The notes under the pieces were generated by a model. That model had not been told where the DNA came from, searched no databases, and was given only the letters and a program-made list of their open reading frames with translations. A stretch of DNA of 64,000 nucleotides from Natrinema hispanicum (lineage in GTDB: Archaea > Halobacteriota > Halobacteria > Halobacteriales > Natrialbaceae): assembly GCF_004217335.1 (NCBI RefSeq), contig NZ_SHMP01000004.1, positions 806,001-870,000 of the forward strand, given 5' to 3'. Numbering within the stretch: the stretch's first letter is position 1; each line of letters starts with the position of its first letter. The position numbers were made by a program, and so were the translations under genes. Of the stretch, positions 9,835 to 19,305 are shown piece by piece.

Positions 9835-11558
9835 TCACCATGACTGAGTCCGATACTACTGAGCCGCCGACGTTCGACATCGACCGCGAAACGTTTCGTT
9901 CCTACGCGGGTGCGAGCGCGGACCGAACAGATCAGCCAGTCGTCGTCCGCACCGTCGCGACTCTCGAGGTCGACACAACCCCGCTTGCAGCCTATGCCGC
10001 GCTCACCGGCCGAACTGACGCGATCGATCGCGACCGCACGCCGTACGCGTTCCTCCTCGAGAGTGCCGAAAAGACCGCCTCGAGTGATCCGGACGGGGCG
10101 TTTCGGCCGAGTACGACAGGGGCCGAGCGCCACGCGCGGTACTCCTACGTGGGCTACGATCCCGAGGCCGTCGTGACGGTCGAATCCGGCGACGCAACAG
10201 TCGAAGCGCTGTCCGATGACGCGCCGCTTGCAGCGATCGAGACGGATGCCGACGGCGACACCGTCGACGCGCTCCGGGCGGCGATGCCGGACGTACGCCT
10301 CGAGAACGTCCCCGACCACGACCGGCAGCATCTCGAAGGCGGACTGGTTGGTTTTCTGGCCTACGACGCCGTCTACGACCTCTGGCTCGAGGAGGTTGGA
10401 CTCGAGCGGCCCGACTCGCGATTCCCCGACGCGCAGTTCCTCCTGACGACGAAGACGCTGGCGTTCGACGAACGCGATGGGACCGTCTCGCTCGTCTTTA
10501 CGCCCGTCCTCGAGGCCGACGACGATCCCGACGCGGTCTACGACGCGCTCGTCGACGAGGCGGCCGCCGTCGCCGCAACGCTGCGCGAAGCCGACCAGCC
10601 CGAAACTGGCGGATTCGTCCGCGAGGACGAGGTCGCAGGGCCGAAAGACGAATACGAGGAAAGCGTTCGGCAGGCCAAAGAGCACGTCCTCGACGGGGAC
10701 ATCTATCAGGGCGTGATCTCCCGGACGCGAGAGCTGTACGGCGACATCGATCCCCTCGGTTTCTACGAGGCGATGCGCGAGGTGAACCCGTCGCCGTATA
10801 TGTATCTGCTCGACCACGACGACCTGACCGTTGTCGGGGCCAGCCCCGAGACGCTCATCTCGGTGCGCGGCCGCGAGGTCATGTCCAATCCGATCGCGGG
10901 GACCTGCGACCGAGGCTCGAGTCCCGTCGAGGATCGCCGACTCGCGGGCGAGATGCTCGCCGACGGCAAGGAGCGAGCCGAACACACGATGCTGGTCGAT
11001 CTGGCGCGCAACGACGTGCGCCGCGTCTCGGAGCCAGGGTCCGTTCGCGTCGACGAGTTCATGAACGTCCTCAAGTACAGCCACGTCCAGCACATCGAGT
11101 CGACAGTGACCGGCCGGCTGGCCGACGATTCGGATGTTGCCGAAACACGTTCGGCAGCCCGGGAGACGGAGTCTCCCGACGCGTTCGACGCAACCCGAGC
11201 GTCGTTCCCTGCCGGGACGCTTTCGGGCGCGCCGAAGATCCGCGCGATGGAGATTATCGACGACCTCGAGACTGAGCCACGCGGCCTCTACGGCGGCGGC
11301 GTCGGCTACTACTCGTGGACCGGTGATGCAGACTTTGCGATCGTGATCCGGACTGCAACTGTCGAAAACGAGGGTGATCAGGACCGCGTTACGGTACAGG
11401 CCGGTGCAGGACTGGTCGCCGACAGCGACCCGACCGCCGAGTACGAGGAGACAGAAAAGAAGATGGGTGGCGTTTTAGCGGCGCTCGAGGAGATTGAACG
11501 CCCGGCTGCGGAGTCGAACATCGGTGACGCGGAAGCAACGCCGGAGGTGAGTCGATGA
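9831..11558 (+). CDS. trpE: Anthranilate synthase component I
   Basis: The 575-residue subunit converts chorismate plus ammonia to anthranilate. The N-terminal part holds the LLES motif known for feedback binding of tryptophan. The chorismate-binding C-terminal part shows DIYQGVISRTRE, NPSPYMYLL, GASPETLI, NPIAGTCDRG, the AEHTMLVDLARND core and AGTLSGAPKIRAMEII. An acidic insert (about DDSDVAETRSAARETESPD) before the final motif is halophile-like. GTG 9831 gives the same 4-nt overlap as the other operon junctions; ATG 9840 is the alternative and loses three residues. It works with TrpG, encoded next. Confidence 0.95.
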
Positions 11559-12202
11559 ACACGACGACAGATGAAGTAGACGCGATCGAAGACGAGCACG
11601 ACGGCGTGACAGCGGAGTCGATCACGGTCCTGTTCATCGACAACTACGACTCCTTTACGTACAATCTCGTCGAGTACGTCAGCCAGCTATCCAACACTGA
11701 AACCGAGGTGCTGAAGAACACGGCCTCGCTTGCGGACGTGCGCGCCGTCGACCCTGATGCGATCGTCATCAGCCCCGGCCCCGGCCACCCGAAACACGAC
11801 CGTGACGTCGGTGTCTCGATGGCCGTGCTCCGTGAACTCTCCCCCGAAGTGCCGACGCTGGGGGTCTGTCTGGGCCTCGAGGCCGCCGTCTACGAATACG
11901 GTGGGACTGTCGGTCGGGCTCCCGAACCGATCCACGGCAAGGCCTCAGCAGTCGACCACGACGGCGAGGGCGTCTTCGCCGGCTTAGAGCAGGGCTTTCG
12001 CGCGGGCCGGTACCACTCCCTGGTCGCGACCGAGGTTCCCGACTGTTTCGAGGTGTCGGCGACCGCAGACCACGGCGAGGAGACGCTCGTCATGGGCGTG
12101 CGCCACCGCGAGTATCCCCTCGAGTGCGTGCAGTTCCATCCCGAAAGCGTGCTCACGGCGGCCGGCCACGACGTGATCGAGAATTTCCTTGCGCAGGTCT
12201 GA
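11555..12202 (+). CDS. trpG: Anthranilate synthase glutamine amidotransferase
   Basis: This 215-residue class I amidotransferase supplies ammonia from glutamine to TrpE. After an acidic N-terminal tail of about 30 residues, the domain begins VLFIDNYDSFTYNLVEY, followed by ISPGPGHP, the nucleophile region GVCLGLEA and the FHPESVL His-Glu pair. GVCLGLEA has Leu-Glu where many relatives have His-Gln after the CLG; the catalytic Cys is intact. The start overlaps the trpE stop by 4 nt (ATGA). It is the last gene of the operon; its stop codon lies at the edge of a palindromic repeat, which might serve in termination. Confidence 0.93.
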   Translation: MNTTTDEVDAIEDEHDGVTAESITVLFIDNYDSFTYNLVEYVSQLSNTETEVLKNTASLADVRAVDPDAIVISPGPGHPKHDRDVGVSMAVLRELSPEVPTLGVCLGLEAAVYEYGGTVGRAPEPIHGKASAVDHDGEGVFAGLEQGFRAGRYHSLVATEVPDCFEVSATADHGEETLVMGVRHREYPLECVQFHPESVLTAAGHDVIENFLAQV

Positions 12203-12280
12203 TACGGACTCCGGTAAATCAGTCCGGTGCAACTCAGGACGGTCGCGGTTCCACCGGTACACAGTTACAGCAGACCGTAT
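12202..12280. repeat. Palindromic intergenic repeat, family II, copy 1
   Basis: A 79-bp unit with imperfect inverted ends ATACGGACTCCGGTAA and TTACAGCAGACCGTAT. Read in reverse, its first 17 bases match copy 2 at 55243 exactly, and both share the terminal GGAGTCCGTAT. It directly follows trpG. Confidence 0.65.
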
Positions 12281-12329
12281 GAGTCCGACAAGCCTGCGGT
12301 TTCGTGGCAGCGAAACGGGACGGTAGCGC

Positions 12330-12521
12330 TCAGAAAAAGGGGAGAAACGAGAGATCAGTGATGCCAGCAGCGTAGAGCCCTGCGAGGACGACGGCGGCGA
12401 CGATCCCGATTCTAACGGCGAGTTTGATCGCGATCTTGACCGCGACGACGACGACGGCGAAGGCGGCAAGCGCAGTCAGCACCAGCAGGATCGGTGGTAC
12501 CGACGTGAGTGCGTCGAGCAT
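12330..12521 (-). CDS. Small two-helix membrane protein
   Basis: A 63-residue, almost entirely hydrophobic protein: helix one about residues 8-30, a short KIAIKLAVR basic turn, helix two about 36-56, then ITDLSFLPFF. It is too short for a known enzyme and I recognise no family. Hydrophobic composition is unusual by chance on the antisense of nothing, because the opposite strand here is not a gene. It stands alone between the trp operon end and the ribonucleotide reductase promoter region. It may be a small membrane regulator, which is only a guess. Confidence 0.65.
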   Translation of the reverse strand: MLDALTSVPPILLVLTALAAFAVVVVAVKIAIKLAVRIGIVAAVVLAGLYAAGITDLSFLPFF

Positions 12522-12961
12522 ATGTGATTCACCACACTACAGCGACGTAATCTTTCTGGATATCGTGACTGCTCAGCGACAGTGAGTGACCGACCGCGGG
12601 TTGGTGACTCGAGTCCCCTCGGTCGCTGCTTTGTGAAAGAGAAAATCTCACCGAAAGCGACGGGATATCGTCGCTTACAATCACTTTCAGTTCGGTCTGA
12701 AAATCGTTAAGACGGTCGGCCACGTAGAAGTGAGTGACCGCACAGGCGGCCGTTTCGACGGCCGCGGGAGACCTAGACACGATAGGCTACAGAGATATCT
12801 ATACAACTAGATTTGTACTACTACAAGAAGAGTAGGAGAAAACACCACGCTTAAGATGAATACGTGAATACTGAACCTTCGTCACGAATGATTAGAGTCA
12901 GGACCCGGACCCACACCAGAATCGACACGTTGCAGCGGTGTAGCGACGAGGTGGCTCGCGC
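12522..12961. other. Gene-free region upstream of nrdJ
   Basis: About 440 nt without a credible gene. It is less GC-rich at 12780-12900. A promoter-like AACACCACGCTTAAG lies at 12841-12855, leaving a leader of about 80 nt before nrdJ. A similar AACACCACACTTAG precedes the small zinc protein at 16187. I searched for the conserved core of a cobalamin riboswitch and did not see one. Confidence 0.4.
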
Positions 12962-15900
12962 ATGAGCGACGCCGACCTCTCCGCGGCGGAGTTGACCCTC
13001 CCGATCAAGCGCACCGAGGGCGACACCCTCGAGGAGCGACTGACCGACAACGCCTACCACAACATTCTGCCAGCGCGCTATCTGCGCAAGAACGCCGACG
13101 GCGACCTCATCGAAGAACAGGAGGATCTCTTCGAGCGCGTCGGAAAGAACATCGCGCTCGCAGAAGCCGTCTACGAGGCCGAAAAGCAGGACCTCGAGAT
13201 CACGGTCACGCCCGACCAACTCAAGCCCGACCACCCGCGGCGAGACGAACTCGCCGAGGAGGTCTTCGGTGCCGGTACCACCGCGGACGACGATACTGAA
13301 ACGACGCTTTCTATCTACAACGTCAACAAGTTCGCCTACGACACCGTCGTCCCCGAGCTCCCCGACGAGATCCGCGAGCACGTCGAGGACGTCGCCGACG
13401 AGTTCCAAGAGATGATGGCGAACCTCGACTTCATGCCGAACTCGCCGACCCTGATGAACGCGGGCGACGAACTCCAACAGCTCTCGGCGTGTTTCGTCGA
13501 CTCCCCCGACGACGATATCGACGACATCCACCAGACCGCCAAGGAGGCCGCGCAGGTCTTCCAGAGCGGCGGCGGCATGGGCTATGCCTTCTGGCGGCTC
13601 CGTCCCTACGGCGACGCGGTCGGCTCGACCGGCGGCATCGCGTCGGGACCGATCACATTCATGCGCACGTACGACCAGATGTGCGAGACGATCGCCCAGG
13701 GCGGCGCTCGCCGCGGCGCGCAGATGGGCGTTATGCGCGTCTCCCACCCCGACGTCATCCAGTTCATCCACGCCAAGAACAAGGACGTCTCGCTGGCCGA
13801 GACGCTGCGCCTGAACGACCCCGACGACTACACCCACACCTCCTTCCAGGACGCCTTGGAGGAAGCCCGCGAACTCATCGACGACGAGGGGCGGGTCCCC
13901 AAGCATCTCCGGAACGCCGTCGAGGGCCACCTCTCGAACTTCAACATCTCCGTCGGCATCACCGACGACTTCATGGAGGCCGTCCAGAACGGCGAGGAGT
14001 TTACGTTCACCAACCCCCGAACGGGCGAGGCACACATCGCAACGGAAGAGACGAAAGAGCTCTACGACATATTCGGCCTCGGCGAATACGTCGAGGTCGG
14101 CGAGGAGCTGTCGATCCCCGCCGAAGAACTCTGGGACGACATCGTCGAGGGCGCTCACGAGAACGGCGAACCCGGCATTATCTACCTCGAGCGGGTGAAC
14201 AAGCAACACTCCTTCGACGTCGAGAAACACCCCGACCACCGCATCCTTGCGACGAACCCCTGCGGCGAGCAGCCCCTCGAGGAGTACGAGGCCTGTAACC
14301 TCGGCCACATCAACCTCTCGACGCTTGCGGACCTCGAGGCCCCTGACTGGCGCGTCTGGTACGACGAGCACGGCGATGAGTACGACACGCTCGCGGACGC
14401 CGTAGACGCTTTCCTCGACGACGCCGTCGACTTCGAGGACCTCGACCGCCGCATCGAGATGGGCACCCGATTCCTCGAGAACGTCGTCACGATGTCGGAC
14501 TTCCCAGTCGAGAAGATCGAACAGAAGGTCCGGGAGATGCGCAAGATCGGCCTGGGCATCATGGGTCTGGCGCAGCTGTACATCCAACTTGGCATGGAGT
14601 ACGGCAGCGAAGCCTCCAACGAGGTCGCGCGCCAGCTGATGACCCACATCGACCACACCTCGAAGTGGACATCCCACGAACTCGCCGAGGAGCGCGGGAG
14701 CTTCGACGAGTGGGACAAGTCCAAGTACGCGAACCCGACCGAGTACCGCGAGTGGTTCGAGAAGCAGACCGGCCTCGACGCCGACGAGTGGGAAGACGGG
14801 TTCCCAGTCCGGAACCACAACACGACGACCATCGCCCCCACAGGCACCACGAGCATGGTCGGCAACACCACCGGCGGCTGTGAACCCATTTACAACGTTG
14901 CCTACTACAAGAACGTCTCCGACGACGTTCAAGGCGACGAGATGCTCGTCGAGTTCGACGACTACTTCCTCCGCGTCCTAGAGGACAACGACATCGACGT
15001 CGACGCGGTCAAGGAAGAGGCCAAAGAGCAGATGGCGACCAACCAGTTCAACGGCGTCGAGGGACTCTCGACGGTGCCCGACGCCATTGGCGAACTGTTC
15101 GTCACGACCGGTGATCTCTCGGCAAAAGAGCACGCCGGCGTGCAGGTCGCCTGTCAGGAGGGCGTCGACTCCGCGATTTCGAAGACCGTCAACGCGCCCA
15201 ACGACTCCACGCTCGAAGACGCCAAGGACGTGTTCGAGTACATTTACGATCACGGCGGGAAAGGCGTCACCTACTACCGTGACGGCACCCGCAGCAAACA
15301 GGTCCTGACGACGCGGGCGGACAACGCCGACTTCGCTGACGAGACCGAAGCAGCCGAGACGCTGGTCGAGCAGATCGACGAGATCTTCGGCGGCTTAGAG
15401 CAGTTCCTCGAGAGCGAGGAGGTTCAGGACGTCCTCGAGGACGACGTCGACTCGCTGCTGGGCGACGCCGAGCCGATGCAGGTCGACTTTACCGAGAAGC
15501 GCGAACGGCCCGACGCCCTTCAGGGCGTCAGCCAGCGCATCGACACCGGCTACGGGAAGATCTACGTCACGATCAACGAAGATCCCGAGACCGGCCAGCC
15601 GTTCGAGCTGTTCGCCAACATCGGCCACTCTGGTGGCTTCACCAACTCCTTTACCGAGGCGCTGGCGAAGGTAATCTCGACCTCGCTGCGCTCGGGCGTC
15701 GATCCAGACGAGATCGTCGACGAGCTCTGTGGCACTCGCAGTCCCGAAGGTCGCCTGGGACAAGGGCGAGCAGATCCAGTCGATCCCCGATGCGATCGGT
15801 ACCGCGATGCGTCGCTATCTCGAGGGCGAGATCGACAAGCCGTATCCGAAACAACAGACGCTCGAGGAGTCGGCTGACGCGGATCGCGTCGAACCCGCCG

Positions 15901-16082
15901 GTCATGAAACCGACGGCGGTGCGGCCGCCGCACAGGGCGGCGCGGCGGCTGCCGACGACGATGCGACTCAAGATCTCATCGATGCCGGCGAGTCGCCGGA
16001 GTGTCCCGACTGTGGGTCGATGTCGCTATACTTCTCCGAAGGCTGCAAGACCTGCGAGTCCTGTGGCTGGAGCGAGTGCTGA
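12962..16082 (+). pseudogene. nrdJ: Adenosylcobalamin-dependent (class II) ribonucleotide reductase, one-base frameshift near the C-terminus
   Basis: The first frame encodes the class II reductase that makes deoxynucleotides with B12: NSPTLMNAG, SACFVDSPDD, FQSGGGMGYAFWRLRP, ARRGAQMG, the active-site NPCGEQPLEEYEACNLG and APTGTTSMVGNTTGGCEP. It goes out of frame after LCGTRSP at 15743-15745. The next frame continues KVAWDKGEQIQSIPDAIGTA and ends with the Cys-rich tail CPDCGSM...CKTCESCGWSEC that re-reduces the active site. Deleting one C of CCC restores about 1,039 residues. The enzyme is essential unless another reductase exists, and both halves look fully conserved, so a sequence error is the simplest reading. 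Confidence 0.92.
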
Positions 16083-16186
16083 CTAGGCGCTTCGACGTCT
16101 ATCTCTCTGTCTCGTTTTGCTCTCGCTTTTCATCGTGTACCCAGCAGAACACCACACTTAGCACTTGCCGGCGAGAACACGGTGCC

Positions 16187-16363
16187 ATGACTGGCAACGG
16201 TGGGGAACGTACTGCCGGTGGTGCAGAGATGGACGACACAAGTGACCGCGGGGCCGGTGGTCCGCGCTGTCCACACTGTGAGGAACCGATGTACAAACGC
16301 CACTGCAAGTACGTCTGTCCACACCACGGCGTCATTATCGATTGCAGCGACCCCTTCCGGTGA
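16187..16363 (+). CDS. Small zinc-ribbon-like protein
   Basis: The 58-residue protein has a disordered acidic first half and then CPHCEEPMYKRHCKYVCPHH, giving C-x2-C and C-x3-C with nearby His, a likely zinc site, followed by GVIIDCSDPFR. Small single-zinc-finger proteins are abundant in haloarchaea and mostly uncharacterised. The start at 16187 is supported by a TATA-like CACTTAGC about 28 nt upstream, fitting a leaderless mRNA; ATG at the internal MDDTSD is a shorter option. It follows nrdJ by 104 nt and may have its own promoter. Confidence 0.8.
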   Translation: MTGNGGERTAGGAEMDDTSDRGAGGPRCPHCEEPMYKRHCKYVCPHHGVIIDCSDPFR

Positions 16364-16387
16364 GTGGTTTTCGAGCGCAGAACTTCG

Positions 16388-17107
16388 TTAGCCGTCCGTC
16401 GATCGCCTCGAGCCGTCGGCTCGCCGCTGGGTCCGCGCGCGCAGCGCACGATAGAGCGGACCGGCGAGCAAGAGGGTCGCAGCGAGCGCACAGCCAAGCG
16501 AGAGCGCGAGCCCGAGATCACCGAGCCCGTTCGTCGAAACTGTCGCCGCGGAGGCACCGACGACGACTGCAGCGATCGTCCACGGCAATTCACCGAACGC
16601 CGTTCCGACGATCAGATGCCGGAGGTCGACATCGCTGACGGCGGCCGCACACGTCGCGACGTCAGAGGGGATCGGTGCCAGCCGCGAGGCGGTGACGCCC
16701 CGTAGCGGCCCCGCAGTGTCGTAATAGCGCGCGACGGTTTCGCCGGCTCGCTCGAGCAGCCCGCCGTCGTTGTCAGCCGCGGGAGCTGTGTCGTCGCCGG
16801 TAAGCCACCGGACCGCGACGAACGTCGGGAGGACCGTCGTGACGACGCCAGCGAGCGCGATGGGAACGCCGGCCGCGACGCCGAAGCCGTAGCCGACGAC
16901 GGCCGCCAGCGGCGTGGTTGGCCAGGCCAGTGCTGGTCGCACGAGATAGAGTCCCGCGACGGCGACCCCAAACAAGACCGGATCCGCGGCCATCGCGTCG
17001 ACGGTCTCGAGCACTGTCGTCGGCGAGACGAGGATGCCGGCGGCGATCATCCCGACGGCGACGAGCGCCCCGGCGAGCGCGCGCGACCGACTCGACGGTA
17101 CAGCCAT
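16388..17107 (-). CDS. TVP38/TMEM64 (VTT-domain) membrane protein
   Basis: The 239-residue protein has about five or six hydrophobic segments. The VTT (SNARE-associated Golgi protein-like) signature is seen in YGFGVAAGVPIALAG and in the re-entrant stretch TASRLAPIPSDVATCAAAVSDV followed by GTAFGELPW. Relatives are DedA/TVP38-like proteins, some of which act as lipid scramblases or carriers; no substrate can be set here. It is convergent with the small zinc protein, whose stop lies 24 nt away. Confidence 0.82.
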   Translation of the reverse strand: MAVPSSRSRALAGALVAVGMIAAGILVSPTTVLETVDAMAADPVLFGVAVAGLYLVRPALAWPTTPLAAVVGYGFGVAAGVPIALAGVVTTVLPTFVAVRWLTGDDTAPAADNDGGLLERAGETVARYYDTAGPLRGVTASRLAPIPSDVATCAAAVSDVDLRHLIVGTAFGELPWTIAAVVVGASAATVSTNGLGDLGLALSLGCALAATLLLAGPLYRALRARTQRRADGSRRSTDG

Positions 17108-17293
17108 CGGTCGAACCTATCGCTCGAGCGTTGAAACCTTTGTGACTGTCCTGCTCGTCGTGAAGATAGCGGCAAGTATCGCGACTACCAGGAACCGATC
17201 GACCAGCAACGAGGCGAATCGACCGGAAACTCATCATTCAGGTATAACTAGGAGTGTGTGATTCGACCGCAGTCGCGGACGAAAAGGAAAGGG

Positions 17294-17304
17294 CTTTTAT
17301 AATC
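17294..17304 (+). promoter_or_regulatory. TATA box of tRNA-Leu
   Basis: CTTTTATAATC in an otherwise GC-rich context, centred about 42 nt before the mature tRNA 5' end, so transcription would start about 15 nt upstream of the tRNA. Confidence 0.6.
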
Positions 17305-17340
17305 ACACTGGATACGATTGAGTGCAGACAAAGACAGCGA

Positions 17341-17425
<85 letters not shown>

Positions 17426-17618
17426 TCGCATCGGTGGAACACATCCACCACAATCGATGCAGGTGATCTCCCTTCGTGGACATCACCCACGCATAATCCT
17501 TTCCGACACTACTTCCGACGAGTGACAGCCATCGTCACGATGATGCGCTGACTCGAGCGGCAGCGGCAGGACCACCCCAGAGAGTAACCACTTTCCCGCT
17601 GCGCTCGAACGACCACAC

Positions 17619-18182
17619 ATGGAATACGTCCCTAGAGAGCGCGTGCGGCTTCTCACCGGCGTGTTGAGCGTGGTATCGCTGGCGGTCGTCTTCGCGGCTG
17701 CGGGCGGCCGGATTCCGTCCTCAAGCGTCCCCGCAGCTCCGGAGTGGGTCATCGAGACGATTCCGCTCGTTAACGCCGTGATCAGCGCGGCCGCGATCGG
17801 AACGATCACGATGGGGTGGCGCGAGATCCGTCGCGGGAACGTCGACCGCCACCGGATCGCGATGATGGCGTCGTTCGGGCTGTTCGTGGGCTTTCTCGTC
17901 CTCTATCTGTACCGATTGACTGTGACTGGCGGCCCACAGCCGTTCCCTGGTCCGGAGACCGTCTACCAGTTCGTCTATCTGCCGTTGCTGGCGATCCACA
18001 TCCTGCTGGCGATCGTCTGTATTCCGTTGGTTTACTACGCCCTCATGCTCGCGTTCTCCCGGCCGGCTGCAGAACTCGCGCGGACGAGCCACGCCCGCGT
18101 AGGCCGGATCGCCGCGACGCTATGGCTGATCTCGTTTACACTCGGGATCGTGGTGTTCGTGCTCCTCCACGTGGTCTACTAG
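17619..18182 (+). CDS. DUF420-family membrane protein
   Basis: The 187-residue protein has five predicted helices: about residues 10-30, 45-65, 80-102, 120-145 and 163-185. The DUF420 pattern is visible as NAVISAAAIGTITMGWREIRRG, DRHRIAMMASFGLF, YLPLLAIHILLAIVCIPLV and ARVGRIAATLWLISFTLGIVVFVLLH. Conserved His in HRIAM, IHILLA and HARVGR are typical. The family often lies near haem-copper oxidase genes and is thought to serve them, but none is nearby here, so the role is inferred. A transposon-like element begins 33 nt past its stop. Confidence 0.85.
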   Translation: MEYVPRERVRLLTGVLSVVSLAVVFAAAGGRIPSSSVPAAPEWVIETIPLVNAVISAAAIGTITMGWREIRRGNVDRHRIAMMASFGLFVGFLVLYLYRLTVTGGPQPFPGPETVYQFVYLPLLAIHILLAIVCIPLVYYALMLAFSRPAAELARTSHARVGRIAATLWLISFTLGIVVFVLLHVVY

Positions 18183-18207
18183 CGACCCCGAGACGGGATC
18201 GCAATCC

Positions 18208-18214
18208 GTTTTAA
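18208..18214. repeat. Left target-site duplication of the cargo element
   Basis: GTTTTAA abuts the left terminal inverted repeat and recurs exactly at 19299-19305 next to the right one, as expected from one insertion event. Confidence 0.75.
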
Positions 18215-18237
18215 GAGGGTGTCATAGAACGCTTCTC
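18215..18237 (+). repeat. Left terminal inverted repeat of the cargo element
   Basis: Begins GAGGGTGTCATAGAAC and pairs with 19276-19298 in 19 of 23 positions, with 15 matches in the outer 16. Confidence 0.75.
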
Positions 18238-18330
18238 ATGGTGTTCCTTTCGTTCTATTTGGACTGAACTATCCGTTCACTATACCTGCGCATTGATCGA
18301 TTTTCGTTTAGGTATCTGAACTGATATAGA

Positions 18331-18341
18331 CAGAAAATATT
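18331..18341 (+). promoter_or_regulatory. TATA-like box of the cargo lipoprotein gene
   Basis: The AT-rich AAATATTTACC lies about 30 nt before ATG 18367, inside the element, so the passenger gene carries its own promoter and would be leaderless. Confidence 0.5.
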
Positions 18342-18366
18342 TACCAATGGTTTCTGAAACCGAGTT

Positions 18367-19179
18367 ATGAGACGACGGCTGGTACTTACTGCGGTTGCTA
18401 CAGGTGCGGCTACGATTGCTGGGTGTACAAGTGAAAGGGCTACGGACGACACGAATGAAGGGGCTACGGACGACACGAATGAAAGGGCTACGGACGGCGA
18501 CGACGGTACAGATGGATATGAGCCATGTGAACTTTCGATTCTCAGCTATACACGACTTCCAGAAGCCATCAAGGATGAGGTTGACGTAGCACTCAAAGAG
18601 GGACAGTACGCGACCGAAGGAGAGTTACTGTGGAGTGAAATTTCCGGACCAGAACTCGAGGCGCTTAAAAAAGATGATAGCTACTATACCCCGATAGTGG
18701 ATCGGAACGGTGTCAAGGAGACGACCCTCCAGTTTAAGGAAATAACACCCCAGTATGACGAAACAATTACTCTCCCTATCTATAATTCGACGGATAAGAA
18801 TTTGGAAATTTCAGTCACGGTCAAAGATGGGGAGAGGACAGTTCTTGAAGAGGCGGACTTAACTCTCCAAGAGCTAACAGATCCTACTCTTGATGAGAGG
18901 GAGCCAGAGGGAGAGCCGGGTCCTCTCAAAGAGGAGAATCTTTCTCACGATAAGGAAATTCCAATCGGCAGTGAGTATGGGGAGTATACGGTAGAGATCA
19001 CGGTCGAAGATCAAGAGACTATTTCTAAGGCTGTGGAACTTGGTGGCGTCAGCCGTTTTGATGATAATCCAGACTATATTCTTGTCCAAGAAGGTAGCAA
19101 AGAACAGTCTTTTTCAGTGGAAATAATAACAATCGAATATCCTATGTACGACCCAGCCGCTTGTCCGTGGGAACATTGA
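18367..19179 (+). CDS. Passenger lipoprotein of the cargo element
   Basis: The 270-residue product begins MRRRLVLTAVATGAAT and reaches a lipobox IAGC, then has a linker of 8-residue repeats (ATDDTNEG, ATDDTNER, ATDGDDGT) encoded by 24-bp tandem DNA repeats. The mature part looks like an all-strand domain: TLQFKEI, ETITLPIYNSTDKNLEISVTV, YTVEITVEDQ. I recognise no family; an Ig-like extracellular fold is a guess. Codon use is much more AT-rich than all neighbours, a sign of transfer. Cys residues in EPCEL and AACPW may form a disulfide. It is the only gene of the element, so it may be the selected cargo. Confidence 0.85.
   Translation: MRRRLVLTAVATGAATIAGCTSERATDDTNEGATDDTNERATDGDDGTDGYEPCELSILSYTRLPEAIKDEVDVALKEGQYATEGELLWSEISGPELEALKKDDSYYTPIVDRNGVKETTLQFKEITPQYDETITLPIYNSTDKNLEISVTVKDGERTVLEEADLTLQELTDPTLDEREPEGEPGPLKEENLSHDKEIPIGSEYGEYTVEITVEDQETISKAVELGGVSRFDDNPDYILVQEGSKEQSFSVEIITIEYPMYDPAACPWEH
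18437..18496 (+). repeat. 24-bp tandem repeat in the lipoprotein linker
   Basis: Two full copies of a 24-bp unit beginning GGGCTACGGACGACACGAAT start at 18437 and 18461, followed by a half copy at 18485. The unit is a multiple of three, so changes in copy number keep the frame. Confidence 0.8.
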
Positions 19180-19275
19180 ATATACAATAATTGGCAAATC
19201 GCATTCGCTCGCGAACGTCAGCAGACACTTCTTACTCTGTATTGACCGTTCGGCGAGCAATCGGTGGGTAGGTGT

Positions 19276-19298
19276 GCGAACTGTTCTATGACATCCTC
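19276..19298 (-). repeat. Right terminal inverted repeat of the cargo element
   Basis: Ends GTTCTATGACATCCTC at 19283-19298, the near-exact complement of the left end. Confidence 0.75.
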
Positions 19299-19305
19299 GT
19301 TTTAA
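19299..19305. repeat. Right target-site duplication of the cargo element
   Basis: GTTTTAA, identical to 18208-18214. It includes the TAA stop codon (19304-19302, minus strand) of the DUF5800 gene. Confidence 0.75.

Larger units (their letters stand above)
18215..19298. mobile_element. Transposon-like element carrying a lipoprotein gene and no transposase
   Basis: A 1,084-bp unit is bounded by inverted ends: GAGGGTGTCATAGAAC at 18215-18230 and its near-complement at 19283-19298 (15 of 16 match; 19 of 23 when extended inward). Both ends are flanked by the same 7-bp GTTTTAA. The only gene inside is an AT-richer lipoprotein gene with its own TATA box. No transposase or fragment is seen in any frame. 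It sits between convergent genes, and the right duplication overlaps the stop codon of the DUF5800 gene without changing it. This is best read as a non-autonomous element, moved in trans, that carries a passenger gene. The parent insertion sequence is not identified. Confidence 0.75.

Noticed and set aside
12522..12961. A possible cobalamin riboswitch before the B12-dependent reductase
   Set aside because: I did not find the conserved core or the long paired arms, and such switches are rare in archaea.
12851..14932. A very long open frame on the minus strand opposite nrdJ
   Set aside because: It is the mirror of a strongly conserved enzyme in GC-rich DNA, where antisense stops are rare. Its protein has no family pattern.
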